Shown here piece by piece: positions 1-8,056 of a stretch of 64,000 nucleotides of DNA. The translations under genes were made by a program, and so were the position numbers. Source of the stretch: Phycisphaerales bacterium (GTDB taxonomy: Bacteria > Planctomycetota > Phycisphaerae > Tepidisphaerales > Tepidisphaeraceae). The stretch covers positions 1 through 64,000 of the forward strand of contig JADYZN010000035.1 in the NCBI GenBank assembly GCA_020853095.1. The letters run 5' to 3'. Each line of letters begins with the position of its first letter. Within the stretch, counting starts at the first letter, position 1. The notes under the pieces are model-generated. The model was not told the origin of the DNA. It searched no databases and worked only from the letters and a program-made list of their open reading frames with translations.

Positions 1-24
1 ACCTGACAACTAACCGGCCACGAA

Positions 25-131
25 GTGGAGGCGTTGTGGGTGCCGCAGAAGCGGCAATCCTGCAACGCCTCCACTGCATGTGGTCGCCGCTTCGACTGGC
101 ACCCACGCGACGCCTCCCGGCCAACGGGAGG
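25..131 (+). promoter_or_regulatory. Leader with mutually exclusive hairpins before the sigma-like gene
   Basis: Positions 25-36 and 63-74 form a perfect 12-bp inverted repeat (GTGGAGGCGTTG/CAACGCCTCCAC). The same left arm (27-44) can instead pair with 98-117 in two 8-bp blocks, extended by an inner 8-bp pair 48-55/86-93 (GAAGCGGC/GCCGCTTC). A third 7-bp hairpin, 113-119 with 125-131 (CCTCCCG/CGGGAGG), buries the GGGAGG Shine-Dalgarno of the gene starting at 138. The long hairpin uses 113-117, so it would release the ribosome site. The 25-36/63-74 hairpin would leave 113-119 free to block it. The pairings are read directly from the sequence; translational control is inference. Confidence 0.5.
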
Positions 132-137
132 TCCCAA

Positions 138-731
138 GTGGACACCAATCAGAAGCGATGTGAACTGACCGATTACGCACTCGAACTCGTCCATCACAAG
201 GCGTGGCAGCTCGTCGGCAAGGCGGGCTACACGCAGGACGATGTGGATGACATCAAGCAGGACCTGATCGTGGACCTGCTGGAACGCTTGCCCCAGTTCG
301 ACCCGGCCAAGGCGACCTACAACACGTTCGTCGCCCGCCTGGTCGAGCGGAAGATCTCCAACCTGCTCCGCGACCGCCAGGCGGAGATGCGTGACCATCG
401 GCGTGAGGTCTGCTCGCTCAACGAGGAGATCGACACCGGCGAAGACGAGCCGGTGCAGCGTCTGACCACCATCAGCCAGGACGATCAGGACATCCGCACG
501 GGCAAGTACGCACGCCCCGCCGAGGAACGTGCCCATCTCCAGCTCGACATGGATTCGGTGCTCGACGGCCTGACGCCGGAATTGCGGCAGGTCGCCGAGA
601 TGTTGCAGACCAAGTCCGTCTCCCAGGTCGCCCGCGAACTGGGCATCCCACGCCGCACCTTCCGCGAGAAGCACCTGACGCAACTGCGTGAGGTCTTCGC
701 GGCCATGGGCATGGACGACTACCTGCGGTAA
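138..731 (+). CDS. RNA polymerase sigma-factor-like protein (phage-encoded)
   Basis: 197 residues from a GTG at 138, chosen because GGGAGG lies 6 nt upstream; the frame is open back to 36 but that part is the structured leader. Residues 10-85 resemble sigma region 2 (acidic helix, then a basic segment ERKISNLLRDRQ). Residues 140-190 resemble region 4, with a helix-turn-helix near 161-178 (VSQVARELGIPRRTF). This two-domain layout fits ECF-type sigma factors. It would direct host RNA polymerase to specific promoters. A conserved two-block element follows immediately at 741-772 and recurs before two other phage operons, so self-contained control of phage transcription is plausible (inference). 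A non-sigma HTH regulator is the main alternative. Confidence 0.72.
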   Translation: MDTNQKRCELTDYALELVHHKAWQLVGKAGYTQDDVDDIKQDLIVDLLERLPQFDPAKATYNTFVARLVERKISNLLRDRQAEMRDHRREVCSLNEEIDTGEDEPVQRLTTISQDDQDIRTGKYARPAEERAHLQLDMDSVLDGLTPELRQVAEMLQTKSVSQVARELGIPRRTFREKHLTQLREVFAAMGMDDYLR

Positions 732-740
732 TCACGTTCT

Positions 741-772
741 CCGCCAGTTCGCCCCTGCGCCGGGTAAGTAAC
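741..772 (+). promoter_or_regulatory. Two-block promoter-like element, copy 1 (early operon)
   Basis: CCGCCAGTTC at 741-750 and CGGGTAAGTAAC at 761-772, separated by 10 nt. The same blocks with the same spacing occur at 14699-14730 and, inverted, at 31325-31294. This copy lies 50 nt before the start of the exonuclease gene that opens the recombination/replication operon. Best reading: promoter for the phage sigma-like protein encoded just upstream. An operator is also possible. Confidence 0.6.
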
Positions 773-821
773 AGAAGGCGGCTAGGGGCGAGCTGGTCCG
801 GAGAAGACTGGAGACACCAAC

Positions 822-1643
822 GTGAGCGAACACATGGACGTGAACATTGACCTGAGCATCCTGGAAGTCGAACCCGCCGAGGAGTACCACGCCAAGGCGG
901 ATCGTTTCCTCTCCAGCCACCAGTTGCTGGATTTCATGAAGTGCCCGTGGCTGCATCACAAGAAGGCCATCGGCCTGCTGGCCGACTGCGATTCGGCCAG
1001 TTACCTGATCGGTCGCGCCGCCCACGTCCGCATCCTCGAAGGCCGCGACGTTTACGCCGCCGCGTTCGCGCTGGGCGGGCCGGTGAATCCCAAGACCGGC
1101 AAGCCGTTCGGCTCCGGCACGAAGGCCTTTGCCGAGTGGGCCGAGGTGCAGGGCAAGCCAGTGCTTTCGCACGAACAGGTGAACCTGATCGAGCAGATGG
1201 CGTCTGGCGTGGCCATGAACGACCAGGCCGTGGACTTGCTGCTGTACGGCCGCTCCGAGGGCGTCCTGCGGGCGGAGTACTGCGGCACGCCATGCCAGAT
1301 TCGCATCGACTGGGTGCATCCTCACCGAGGCATCGTCGACTTCAAGACCTGCGATGACTTGACCTGGTTCGAGGCCGACGCGCGGCGCTACGGCTATCAA
1401 CGGCAGATGGCGTTCTACCGCGCCGTGCTGGCCCAGGTGATCGAAGGCCAGATGGTCCCCGTCCATCTCGTCGCCGTCGAGAAGAAGGAACCCTTCAGGT
1501 GCGGAGTCTGGCGCGTCAGCGATGACACGCTGGCCATCGCGCAACGCGAGAACGAGGCCGCGATCCGGCGGCTGCTGGTCTGCCGCCAGCATGACGAGTG
1601 GCCCACCGGATATGAGGAGATTCGCGTGCTGGACGTGGCATGA
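822..1643 (+). CDS. RecE-like exonuclease, PD-(D/E)XK fold (DUF3799 type)
   Basis: 273 residues from a GTG at 822, with GGAG about 8 nt upstream. It resembles the phage exodeoxyribonuclease VIII nuclease domain. His68 in GRAAHVRILE, Asp163 in the RIDW segment and Asp173-Phe-Lys175 (IVDFKT) match the metal-binding and catalytic positions of PD-(D/E)XK nucleases. A downstream QMAFYR segment fits the trailing helix motif. Such enzymes resect duplex ends to leave single strands for a phage annealase or recombinase. The nearby Sak4-like ATPase and DUF669 protein fit that partnership. First gene of the early operon. Confidence 0.82.
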   Translation: MSEHMDVNIDLSILEVEPAEEYHAKADRFLSSHQLLDFMKCPWLHHKKAIGLLADCDSASYLIGRAAHVRILEGRDVYAAAFALGGPVNPKTGKPFGSGTKAFAEWAEVQGKPVLSHEQVNLIEQMASGVAMNDQAVDLLLYGRSEGVLRAEYCGTPCQIRIDWVHPHRGIVDFKTCDDLTWFEADARRYGYQRQMAFYRAVLAQVIEGQMVPVHLVAVEKKEPFRCGVWRVSDDTLAIAQRENEAAIRRLLVCRQHDEWPTGYEEIRVLDVA

Positions 1644-1712
1644 GCATGTCTTTCGCGCCCGGGCGGCTTGTGGCGAGTCCCATCAAGCGGCGGCCACCCC
1701 TCGGGCGCTTCT

Positions 1713-1776
1713 GGCAGGGCCGGGCTGTCGGGGCCTCATAAGCCCCGAGACGCGGGTTCGACTCCCGCACCTGCCA
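1713..1776 (+). tRNA. tRNA-Met-like gene (anticodon CAT) with reduced D-arm
   Basis: 64 nt. The acceptor strands are GGCAGGG and ACCTGCC (last pair mismatched), the anticodon arm is GGGGC-CTCATAA-GCCCC with CAT in the standard loop position, and the T-arm is GCGGG-TTCGACT-CCCGC with a canonical T-loop. Only about 10 nt separate the acceptor and anticodon stems, too short for a normal D-arm. No CCA is encoded. It sits in the early operon between the exonuclease and a small winged-helix gene. It may be a minimal phage tRNA, a tRNA mimic or a decaying tRNA; function is uncertain. Confidence 0.6.
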
Positions 1777-1845
1777 TTGGCTTTCACACGCTCATCCAGC
1801 GTGACGAGATGTGTGACCCATGAACCCTCAATCAGGAGCAATGAC

Positions 1846-2130
1846 ATGATCCGCAACTATCGCAGATGCGACCCGCCGACCTCGGCGCTGGCCGGGCGGC
1901 ACGTACGGGCCTGCGGGTGCGCCAAGCGCCACCGCGATCTGTGCCTGGCGGTCGTGAAACGCCAGCCGGGCCTGACCGCCCGCGAGATCGAGGCCCGAAT
2001 CGGCATCAAGGCTCACAAACGCCTGCCGGAACTGCGGGCTGACAAGCTGGTCCGCAACGGCCCGTCCCGCGCCTGCACCGTCTCTGGCCGCCAGGCCATG
2101 ACCTGGCTTCCGCCCCAGTACCTCAACTAA
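1846..2130 (+). CDS. Small putative winged-helix protein
   Basis: 94 residues from ATG 1846, with AGGAG 7 nt upstream. Residues about 35-75 (LAVVKRQPGLTAREIEARIG, then KRLPELRADKLV) read like a winged-helix DNA-binding domain of the MarR/ArsR kind that checks one helix against a 'reading' helix. The N-terminus carries three cysteines within CGCAKRH and an earlier RRCD. I do not recognise a named family. It lies between the tRNA-like gene and the Sak4-like gene in the early operon, so a local regulator or recombination accessory role is possible. Confidence 0.6.
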   Translation: MIRNYRRCDPPTSALAGRHVRACGCAKRHRDLCLAVVKRQPGLTAREIEARIGIKAHKRLPELRADKLVRNGPSRACTVSGRQAMTWLPPQYLN

Positions 2131-2148
2131 AGCCACGGAGAAACACGC

Positions 2149-2979
2149 ATGACCATGATGCAACAGATTCATCGCGGGCGCAAACACTCACCGCCGCGCC
2201 TGCTGATCTACGGAACCGAGGGCATCGGCAAGTCGACCACTGCCGCCGCAGCGCCCACGCCGATCTTCATTCCCACCGAAGACGGCCTCGACCAGATCGA
2301 CTGCGCCAGCTTTCCGCTGGCGACCCGCCTGGCCGATGTCGAGTCGGCGCTGCGGTCGCTGATCCAGGAGAAGCACGACTTCGAAACGGCCGTGATCGAC
2401 TCGGCCGACTGGTTGGAGCGCCTGGTCTGGGATGTGCTGTGCGAGCAGTACGGCGTCACGAGCATCGAGAAGGTCGATGGCGGTTACGCCAAAGGCTACA
2501 CGCACGCCCTCACGCATTGGCGCAGGCTCCTGGCCGACCTCAACACCCTCCGCACCCAGCGCGGCATGTGCGTGATCCTCCTGGCCCACGCGAAGGTGGA
2601 GAAGTTCGAGGACCCTGAGTTCAGCGCCTACGACCGGTACTCGCCGCGCCTGCACAAGCATGTGACGGCGCTATTGACCGAGTGGGCCGACGCGGTGCTG
2701 TTCGCCACGCGCAAGATCATCACCAAGACCGAAGACGGGGGCTTTGGCCGCGACCGCACCATCGCCGCCGGCCTCGGCAAGGATGGGGGCGAGCGCATCC
2801 TCCGCACCGTCGGCAGCCCGGCGTGTGTGGCCAAGAACCGCTTTGACCTGCCCGCCGAGCTTCCCCTCTCGTGGCCCGCCCTGATGCAGGCTTTGACTCA
2901 GGCTCCGCCGCCCGCCGCAGGTCCGAATCTGCGCCTCGTGGGCGCGGAGCAGGACACCAACCCCAACAAGGAGAACTGA
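2149..2979 (+). CDS. Sak4-like RecA-fold ATPase (AAA_24 family)
   Basis: 276 residues; GGAG lies about 13 nt before the ATG at 2149, and a second in-frame ATG follows at 2155. A Walker A motif, GTEGIGKST, is at residues 22-30, and a hydrophobic strand ending in VIDSADWLE (about residue 80) is Walker B-like. This matches the phage nucleotide-binding family that includes Sak4 single-strand annealing proteins, which are cut-down RecA/Rad51 relatives. It likely loads on the single strands made by the exonuclease at 822 and works with the SSB-like product of the next gene, 3 nt downstream. Confidence 0.8.
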   Translation: MTMMQQIHRGRKHSPPRLLIYGTEGIGKSTTAAAAPTPIFIPTEDGLDQIDCASFPLATRLADVESALRSLIQEKHDFETAVIDSADWLERLVWDVLCEQYGVTSIEKVDGGYAKGYTHALTHWRRLLADLNTLRTQRGMCVILLAHAKVEKFEDPEFSAYDRYSPRLHKHVTALLTEWADAVLFATRKIITKTEDGGFGRDRTIAAGLGKDGGERILRTVGSPACVAKNRFDLPAELPLSWPALMQALTQAPPPAAGPNLRLVGAEQDTNPNKEN

Positions 2980-2982
2980 CCC

Positions 2983-3441
2983 ATGGCCAATCTCGGCACA
3001 TTCAACGCCAGCGAAGTCGAACCGACAGCAAGTTTCGATCCCCTGCCCGCGGGCAAGTACCTCGCCGCCATCACCGGGTCGGAGATGAAGCCCACCAAGA
3101 ACGGCGGCGGCAGCTACCTGCAGATGACGTTCACGATCATCGAGGGCGAGTTCAAGAACCGGGTCGTCTGGGCACGGCTGAACCTCAACAACCCCAACGC
3201 CACGGCGGTGAAGATCGCGCGGCAGGAACTCTCGGCTATCTGCCGGGCCGTGGGCGTGATGACCCCGGGCGACAGCGTCGAGCTGCACAACCTGCCGCTG
3301 GTGATCACCGTCAAGCTCAAGAAGCGAGAGGACACCGGCGAGCTCACCAACGAGATCAAGGGGTACGAACCCAAGGCCGCCAGCACGGGCCAGCCGCAGC
3401 AGGCCCCGGTGACCAGCAACACGCCGCCGTGGAAGCGATAA
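2983..3441 (+). CDS. DUF669 single-strand DNA-binding-like protein
   Basis: 152 residues from ATG 2983. The N-terminus (PLPAGKYLAAITGSEMKPTK) and the central beta-rich part match the DUF669 family, common beside phage Sak4/Erf recombinases and thought to act like single-strand-binding protein. The C-terminus is low-complexity and Gln/Pro-rich, ending PPWKR. That layout recalls the flexible tail of SSB proteins, although the tip here is basic rather than acidic. The gene starts 3 nt after the Sak4-like stop, so the two are probably translationally coupled. Confidence 0.78.
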   Translation: MANLGTFNASEVEPTASFDPLPAGKYLAAITGSEMKPTKNGGGSYLQMTFTIIEGEFKNRVVWARLNLNNPNATAVKIARQELSAICRAVGVMTPGDSVELHNLPLVITVKLKKREDTGELTNEIKGYEPKAASTGQPQQAPVTSNTPPWKR

Positions 3442-3451
3442 GGAGGTCGCC

Positions 3452-3862
3452 GTGGTGATGACGCTTCCGTACCCACCCAGCGTGAACCACTACTGGCGCA
3501 ACTTCCGGGGTCGCACCTTGATCAGCCGGGAGGGCCGGATGTTCCGCACGAACGTCTGCGCCCTCCTGGCCGGGGGCAGCGGCCCACGCAAGCCGCCGTC
3601 GGGCGGCCGCATCGCCTTGGCGATGGACGCCTTCCCGCCCGATCGGCGACGGCGCGACCTGGACAATTTGCAAAAACCCGTGCTTGACGCCCTCGAGCAC
3701 GCGGGCGTCTACGAGGACGACAGCCAGATCGACTTGCTGATCACCCGCCGCCGCAAGGTGGTGCCCGAGGGCCGGTTACTGGTGGATGTCGTGGATCTGC
3801 CCCTGCGGCGCTGTCCGGTCTGCGGGGGCGAAATGCACAACTTCAATCCGGAACTGAACTGA
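3452..3862 (+). CDS. RusA-like Holliday junction resolvase
   Basis: 136 residues from a GTG at 3452 (GTG 3455 and ATG 3458 are alternatives); AGGAGGT lies just upstream. The N-terminal PPSVNHYW and the acidic cluster Asp69/Asp71-Asn-Leu-Gln-Lys75 followed by Asp89-Asp90 match the catalytic core of RusA endonucleases, which cut four-way junctions as dimers. A CPVC pair at 121-124 is an added half zinc-knuckle not needed for RusA activity. It completes the recombination set (exonuclease, annealase, SSB-like, resolvase) in one operon. Confidence 0.82.
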   Translation: MVMTLPYPPSVNHYWRNFRGRTLISREGRMFRTNVCALLAGGSGPRKPPSGGRIALAMDAFPPDRRRRDLDNLQKPVLDALEHAGVYEDDSQIDLLITRRRKVVPEGRLLVDVVDLPLRRCPVCGGEMHNFNPELN

Positions 3863-3864
3863 AC

Positions 3865-3999
3865 ATGCAGAAAGTCTTTCCCACACTCCTGATCATCCTC
3901 GACATCTGCGCCGCAGCGGCTTACATGCCCAGCGGCGATTGGCGCAAGGACGTCTACTGGCTGGCGGCGGCAACACTGACGGCGGTGGTCACATGGTGA
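3865..3999 (+). CDS. 44-residue membrane microprotein
   Basis: A short frame from ATG 3865 to TGA 3999 encodes two hydrophobic stretches: residues 4-20 (VFPTLLIILDICAAAAY) and 29-44 (VYWLAAATLTAVVTW), joined by a short charged turn, PSGDWRKD. It starts 2 nt after the RusA stop, and its end overlaps the helicase start (ATGGTGATG at 3993-4001). That tight packing supports translation as part of the operon. Function unknown; a two-pass membrane protein could anchor replication or be holin-like, but nothing decides this. Confidence 0.5.
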   Translation: MQKVFPTLLIILDICAAAAYMPSGDWRKDVYWLAAATLTAVVTW

Positions 4000-5687
4000 T
4001 GCAGCTTCGGCCCTACCAGACCGAGGCGGTCGCCGCTGTCTATGACCACCTGCGGCAGCGGGGTGATCACCCGTGCGTGGTCATCCCAACCGCCGGGGGC
4101 AAGACGCCGGTCATGGCGACGATCTGCCGGGACGCGGTGCAGCAGTGGGATGGCCGCGTGCTGATCCTGGCGCATGTGAAGGAACTGCTCGAGCAGGCCG
4201 CCGACAAGCTGCACGCGATGGCCCCCGACCTGTGGAACCGCATCGGGGTCTTCTCGGCGGGCCTGAAGAGCCGCGACACCGAGCACCCCATCATCGTGGC
4301 GGGGATTCAGAGTGTGTACCGCCGCGCGGCCGAACTGGATCGCTTCGATCTGATCCTGATCGACGAGGCCCACATGCTGCCGCCGGACGGTGAGGGCATG
4401 TACCGCACGTTCCTGTCCGAGGCATGCATCGTGAATCCCAACATGCGCCTGGTGGGCCTGACGGCCACACCGTACCGCATGTCCACGGGGATGATCTGTG
4501 GCCAGGAGAATCTGCTCAACCCCGTCTGCTACGAGGTTGGCGTGCGGGAGTTGATTGTCCAAGGCCACCTCTGCCCGCTCAAGACCAAGGCGGGCAAGCG
4601 CAAGGTCGACACGACCAACCTGCACATTCGTGGCGGCGAGTTCATCGCGGGCGAGGTCGAGGCGTTGATGGACGACGACTCGCTGGTGCGTTCGGCCTGC
4701 CGGGAGATCCTCGATCAGACCGCCGATCGTCACTCGGTGCTGATCTTCGCCGCCGGGGTTCAGCACGCCCTGCACGTCCAGAAGGTGCTTGGGGAGATGG
4801 GCCACGAGTGCGGGTTCGTCTGTGGCGAGACCTTGCCGTTTGAGCGTACGGAGACACTCAAGCGATTCAAGGAGGGCGTACTCAAGTACCTGGTCAATGT
4901 GAACGTGCTGACGACCGGCTTTGACGCGCCGAACATCGACTGCGTCGCGCTGCTGCGGCCCACAAACTCGCCGGGGTTGTTCTACCAGATGGTCGGTCGC
5001 GGTTTCCGGCTGGACCGGTCGAAGGAGAACTGCCTCGTTCTGGACTTTGGCGGCAACATCCTGCGGCATGGGCCGGTCGATGCCTTGGAGATCAAGGACC
5101 GCAGCTCCGGGGGCAGTGAAGCGCCAGCGAAGGAGTGCCCGCAGTGCCAGGCGGTGATCCACGCCGCCTACAGCCTCTGCCCGGAGTGCGGCTATGAGTT
5201 CCCGCCGCCCAAACGTGAGCAACACGATCAAGAGGCTTCCACAGCGGGAATCCTCTCCGGCGAAGTCACCGAGACCGAGTACGAGGTCCAGGATGTTTAC
5301 TACAGCGTCCATGTGAAGCGCGACGCGCCCGAGGACCACCCGCGCAGCATGCGGGTGGATTACCGGGTGGGCTTCAACGACCACCGCAGCGAGTGGGTCT
5401 GTTTCGAGCACACGGGTTACGCCAGGGGCAAGGCCGAGGCTTGGTGGAAGGCACGGTCGCACGAGCCGTTCCCCGATTCATCCCAGCAGGCCGTGGACAT
5501 CTGCGAGGCGGGCGGCGTGGCCGAGACGCGCTCCATCACCGTGCGGTCAGTGACCGGCGAGAAATACGACCGCATCACCAAGCACCAACTCGGCCCGATC
5601 CCGCCGCTCCTGGACGGCAGTGACGAGCGCGACGACGGCGATCTATCGGAATACATGGGCCCGCCGGATGAGGAGATTCCCTTTTGA
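3993..5687 (+). CDS. SF2 DEAD/DEAH helicase with C-terminal zinc ribbon
   Basis: 564 residues from ATG 3993 (ATG 3999 is equally possible); both overlap the stop of the preceding microprotein. It has Walker A PTAGGKTP with Lys37, a DEAH box at 124-127, motif III GLTATPYR and a C-terminal helicase half with TTGFDAPNID and QMVGRGFR (motif VI). A four-cysteine zinc ribbon follows (Cys382, 385, 396, 399). The architecture resembles SSL2/type III restriction-like helicases common in phages, which unwind DNA or RNA with ATP. It is followed directly by the primase-helicase gene with a 4-nt overlap, so a replication role is likely. Confidence 0.85.
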   Translation: MVMQLRPYQTEAVAAVYDHLRQRGDHPCVVIPTAGGKTPVMATICRDAVQQWDGRVLILAHVKELLEQAADKLHAMAPDLWNRIGVFSAGLKSRDTEHPIIVAGIQSVYRRAAELDRFDLILIDEAHMLPPDGEGMYRTFLSEACIVNPNMRLVGLTATPYRMSTGMICGQENLLNPVCYEVGVRELIVQGHLCPLKTKAGKRKVDTTNLHIRGGEFIAGEVEALMDDDSLVRSACREILDQTADRHSVLIFAAGVQHALHVQKVLGEMGHECGFVCGETLPFERTETLKRFKEGVLKYLVNVNVLTTGFDAPNIDCVALLRPTNSPGLFYQMVGRGFRLDRSKENCLVLDFGGNILRHGPVDALEIKDRSSGGSEAPAKECPQCQAVIHAAYSLCPECGYEFPPPKREQHDQEASTAGILSGEVTETEYEVQDVYYSVHVKRDAPEDHPRSMRVDYRVGFNDHRSEWVCFEHTGYARGKAEAWWKARSHEPFPDSSQQAVDICEAGGVAETRSITVRSVTGEKYDRITKHQLGPIPPLLDGSDERDDGDLSEYMGPPDEEIPF

Positions 5688-8056
5688 TCAGCGAGCAGGA
5701 CACATTGCATAGCGCCGCGATGGACTACCTGGCCGCCGGTCTGTGCGCCCTGCCCGCGCGTCGGGCGGAGAAGCGCCCGGCGGTGGGCCAGTGGAAGCGG
5801 TATCGAAAAAGGCTGCCCACCGAGTCGGAGGTGTCCGCGTGGTTCGCCAATGGGCCGGACGCGCTGTGCATCATCTGCGGAGTCGTCTCCGGCCATGCCG
5901 AGATGATCGACTTCGACGCCGGGGGCGAACTCTTCGAGACCTGGGCGGCGCGTATTCCGCCCGACCTGCTGGCGAAGCTGGTGATCGAAAAGACCCAGTC
6001 CGGCGGCTACCACGTCATCTACCGGTACGAGGGCGGGGTCTGCGGCAACATGAAGCTGGCCCAGCGTCGCGACGCCGACAAGATCGTCACGCTTATCGAA
6101 ACCCGTGGTGAAGGTGGTCTGTTCCTGTGTACGCCAACGCCCGGTTATGCGGTGGTCCAGGGCGACCTGTGCGACCTGCCCGTGCTGACCGAGGCTCAGA
6201 GGGACCTTCTGCTGCGGACAGCGTGGGAACTGAACGAATATCTGCCGCCGGTGGTCGATTGTCCGCCGCACAATGGCGTTGTCGGCCAGAGAGGTCCATC
6301 ATCGGCCGCACAATCCGCCTGTGCGTCACATAATGCCGACAGGCCGGGCGATGATTTCAACAGGCGCGGAGATGTGCGGGCCGTGCTCGCACAGCACGGC
6401 TGGTCGTTGGCGAAGTCTGGCGAGAATGAGTACTGGCTACGGCCCGGCAAGGCTTCGGGCTGGTCGGCCTCGCTCAAGGACGGCGTCTTTTACGTCTTCA
6501 GCGCCAATGCCGCCCCGTTCGAGCCGAATCGGGCCTATTCGCCGTTCTCGGTCTACACGCTGCTGAACCACGGCGGCGATTGGGCACAGGCCGCCGGTTC
6601 TCTGCGGCTGTCTGGTTACGGTGGCGATTCTCTGGCGAACAATGCCCACGGGGCGGACATCTCGGCCATTGTGCGAATGTCCGCCGCCCCCGGCGCTTGT
6701 TCGCCGAACAATGGCGATATCGGCCAGACAATGGCCCTGTGCGGCGGACAGGCCGCCCGTGCCCCAGAGATTCCCGACCCAGGCCCGATGCCGCCAGAGA
6801 TGCTGCGCGTGCCCGGCTTCATCAGCGAGGTGATGGATCACACGCTGGCCATCGCGCCGTACCCCAACCCGGTGATGGCGTTCGCCGGGGCCTTGGCACT
6901 TCAAGCGGTGCTTGCGGGCCGCAAGGTCCGCGATCCCGGTGACAACCGCACCAACATCTATCTGCTGGGGTTGGCGCACTCGAGCGCGGGCAAAGACCAG
7001 TCGCGCAAGGTCAACAACGACGTGCTCCACGCCGTCGGCATGGCCGATTGCCTCGGGCTGCACTTTGCCAGTGGCGAGGGCCTGCAGGACGCGCTCTTTC
7101 AGACGCCAAGCATGCTCTTTCAGACCGACGAGATCGACGGCATGCTCCAGTCGATCAACAAAGCCAAGGACGCCCGGCACGAAGCGATCATGGGCACGAT
7201 GCTGACGATGTACTCGTCGGCCAACAGCGTCTTCCCCATGCGCCGCAAGGCGGGCAAGGAATCGCCGGGCGTCATCGACCAGCCGTGCCTGGTCATCTAC
7301 GGCACGGCGATCCCCAACCACTACTACGAGGCCCTCAGCGAGCGGATGCTCACCAACGGCTTCTTCGCCCGCATGATCATCCTCGAATCCGGGCCGCGAC
7401 CGGAGGGCCAGGAACCGGGCCTCGACCCGCCGCCGCCACGAGTGCTGGCGACGGCCAAGTGGTGGGCGGACTATCAGCCGGGCGAGCGCCGGGGCAACCT
7501 GCTGGACATCCACCCCGTGCCCGCCGTCGTCGAGCACACCGATGAGGCCAGGCGGCTGTTGATCGAGACGCGCAAGGCCGCCGAGGCCGAATACACCAAT
7601 GCGGAAGCCAAGAGCGATCCGGTCGGCACGACGGTCTGGGGCCGTGTCAGCGAGCAAACCCGCAAGCTGGCGCTGCTCTACGCAATCAGCGAGAACCACC
7701 GGTCGCCGCGCATCGGCCTGGCCGCCGTCGAGTGGGCGTCGGCATTCGTCATGCACCAGACCCGGCGGATGCTGTTCATGGCGGCGGGCCATGTGGCCGA
7801 GAACCCGTTCCACGCTGAGTGCCTCAAGGCGGTCGAGAAACTCCGCAGCGCTCCGGGAAACGAACTGCCCCACAGCGTGCTGCTCAAGCGCATGAAGATG
7901 GACTCCAAGAGCTTCGGCATGCTGGTGGAGACGCTGGTGCAGCAAGGCGACATCGAGATCACCACGACGGCCAAGCCGGGCTGGCCCATTCGGTCATACC
8001 GCTTGGCCGGTGGGGTGAATCTTCAGGGTGAAACTTCACCTGGGGGTGAATCATGA
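5684..8056 (+). CDS. Prim-Pol primase fused to DUF3987 helicase-like ATPase
   Basis: 790 residues from a TTG at 5684 that overlaps the helicase stop (TTGA). Residues 1-190 are a bifunctional primase/polymerase domain: Asp76-Phe-Asp78 is the metal-binding pair, and SGGYHVIYRY supplies the nucleotide-binding histidine. Residues about 375-720 match DUF3987, with a P-loop-like HSSAGKDQ (Lys437) and a QTDEIDGM Walker B-like segment. A C-terminal winged-helix-like part (HSVLLKRMKMDSKSFGMLVETL) ends the protein. It probably primes and unwinds phage DNA at the candidate origin just downstream. The linker (DNA 6261-6751) is full of short palindromic repeats. Confidence 0.8.
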   Translation: MISEQDTLHSAAMDYLAAGLCALPARRAEKRPAVGQWKRYRKRLPTESEVSAWFANGPDALCIICGVVSGHAEMIDFDAGGELFETWAARIPPDLLAKLVIEKTQSGGYHVIYRYEGGVCGNMKLAQRRDADKIVTLIETRGEGGLFLCTPTPGYAVVQGDLCDLPVLTEAQRDLLLRTAWELNEYLPPVVDCPPHNGVVGQRGPSSAAQSACASHNADRPGDDFNRRGDVRAVLAQHGWSLAKSGENEYWLRPGKASGWSASLKDGVFYVFSANAAPFEPNRAYSPFSVYTLLNHGGDWAQAAGSLRLSGYGGDSLANNAHGADISAIVRMSAAPGACSPNNGDIGQTMALCGGQAARAPEIPDPGPMPPEMLRVPGFISEVMDHTLAIAPYPNPVMAFAGALALQAVLAGRKVRDPGDNRTNIYLLGLAHSSAGKDQSRKVNNDVLHAVGMADCLGLHFASGEGLQDALFQTPSMLFQTDEIDGMLQSINKAKDARHEAIMGTMLTMYSSANSVFPMRRKAGKESPGVIDQPCLVIYGTAIPNHYYEALSERMLTNGFFARMIILESGPRPEGQEPGLDPPPPRVLATAKWWADYQPGERRGNLLDIHPVPAVVEHTDEARRLLIETRKAAEAEYTNAEAKSDPVGTTVWGRVSEQTRKLALLYAISENHRSPRIGLAAVEWASAFVMHQTRRMLFMAAGHVAENPFHAECLKAVEKLRSAPGNELPHSVLLKRMKMDSKSFGMLVETLVQQGDIEITTTAKPGWPIRSYRLAGGVNLQGETSPGGES
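6261..6751. repeat. Short palindromic repeats inside the primase-helicase gene
   Basis: Within the linker between the primase and helicase domains, an ACAATGGC core recurs at 6270, 6708 and 6728, with variants near 6310 and 6639 and one inverted copy at 6665-6672. Flanks are shared too: GTCCGCCGCACAATGGC at 6261-6277 has a reverse-complement partner, TGTGCGGCGGAC, near 6739-6750. All copies stay in frame. They look like an expanded family of small palindromic units tolerated in a disordered linker. Confidence 0.5.

Noticed and set aside
761-772. GTAAGTAA resembling an intron donor site
   Set aside because: It lies in a conserved two-block element with fixed spacing in front of operons, and no intron structure or interrupted gene is present.
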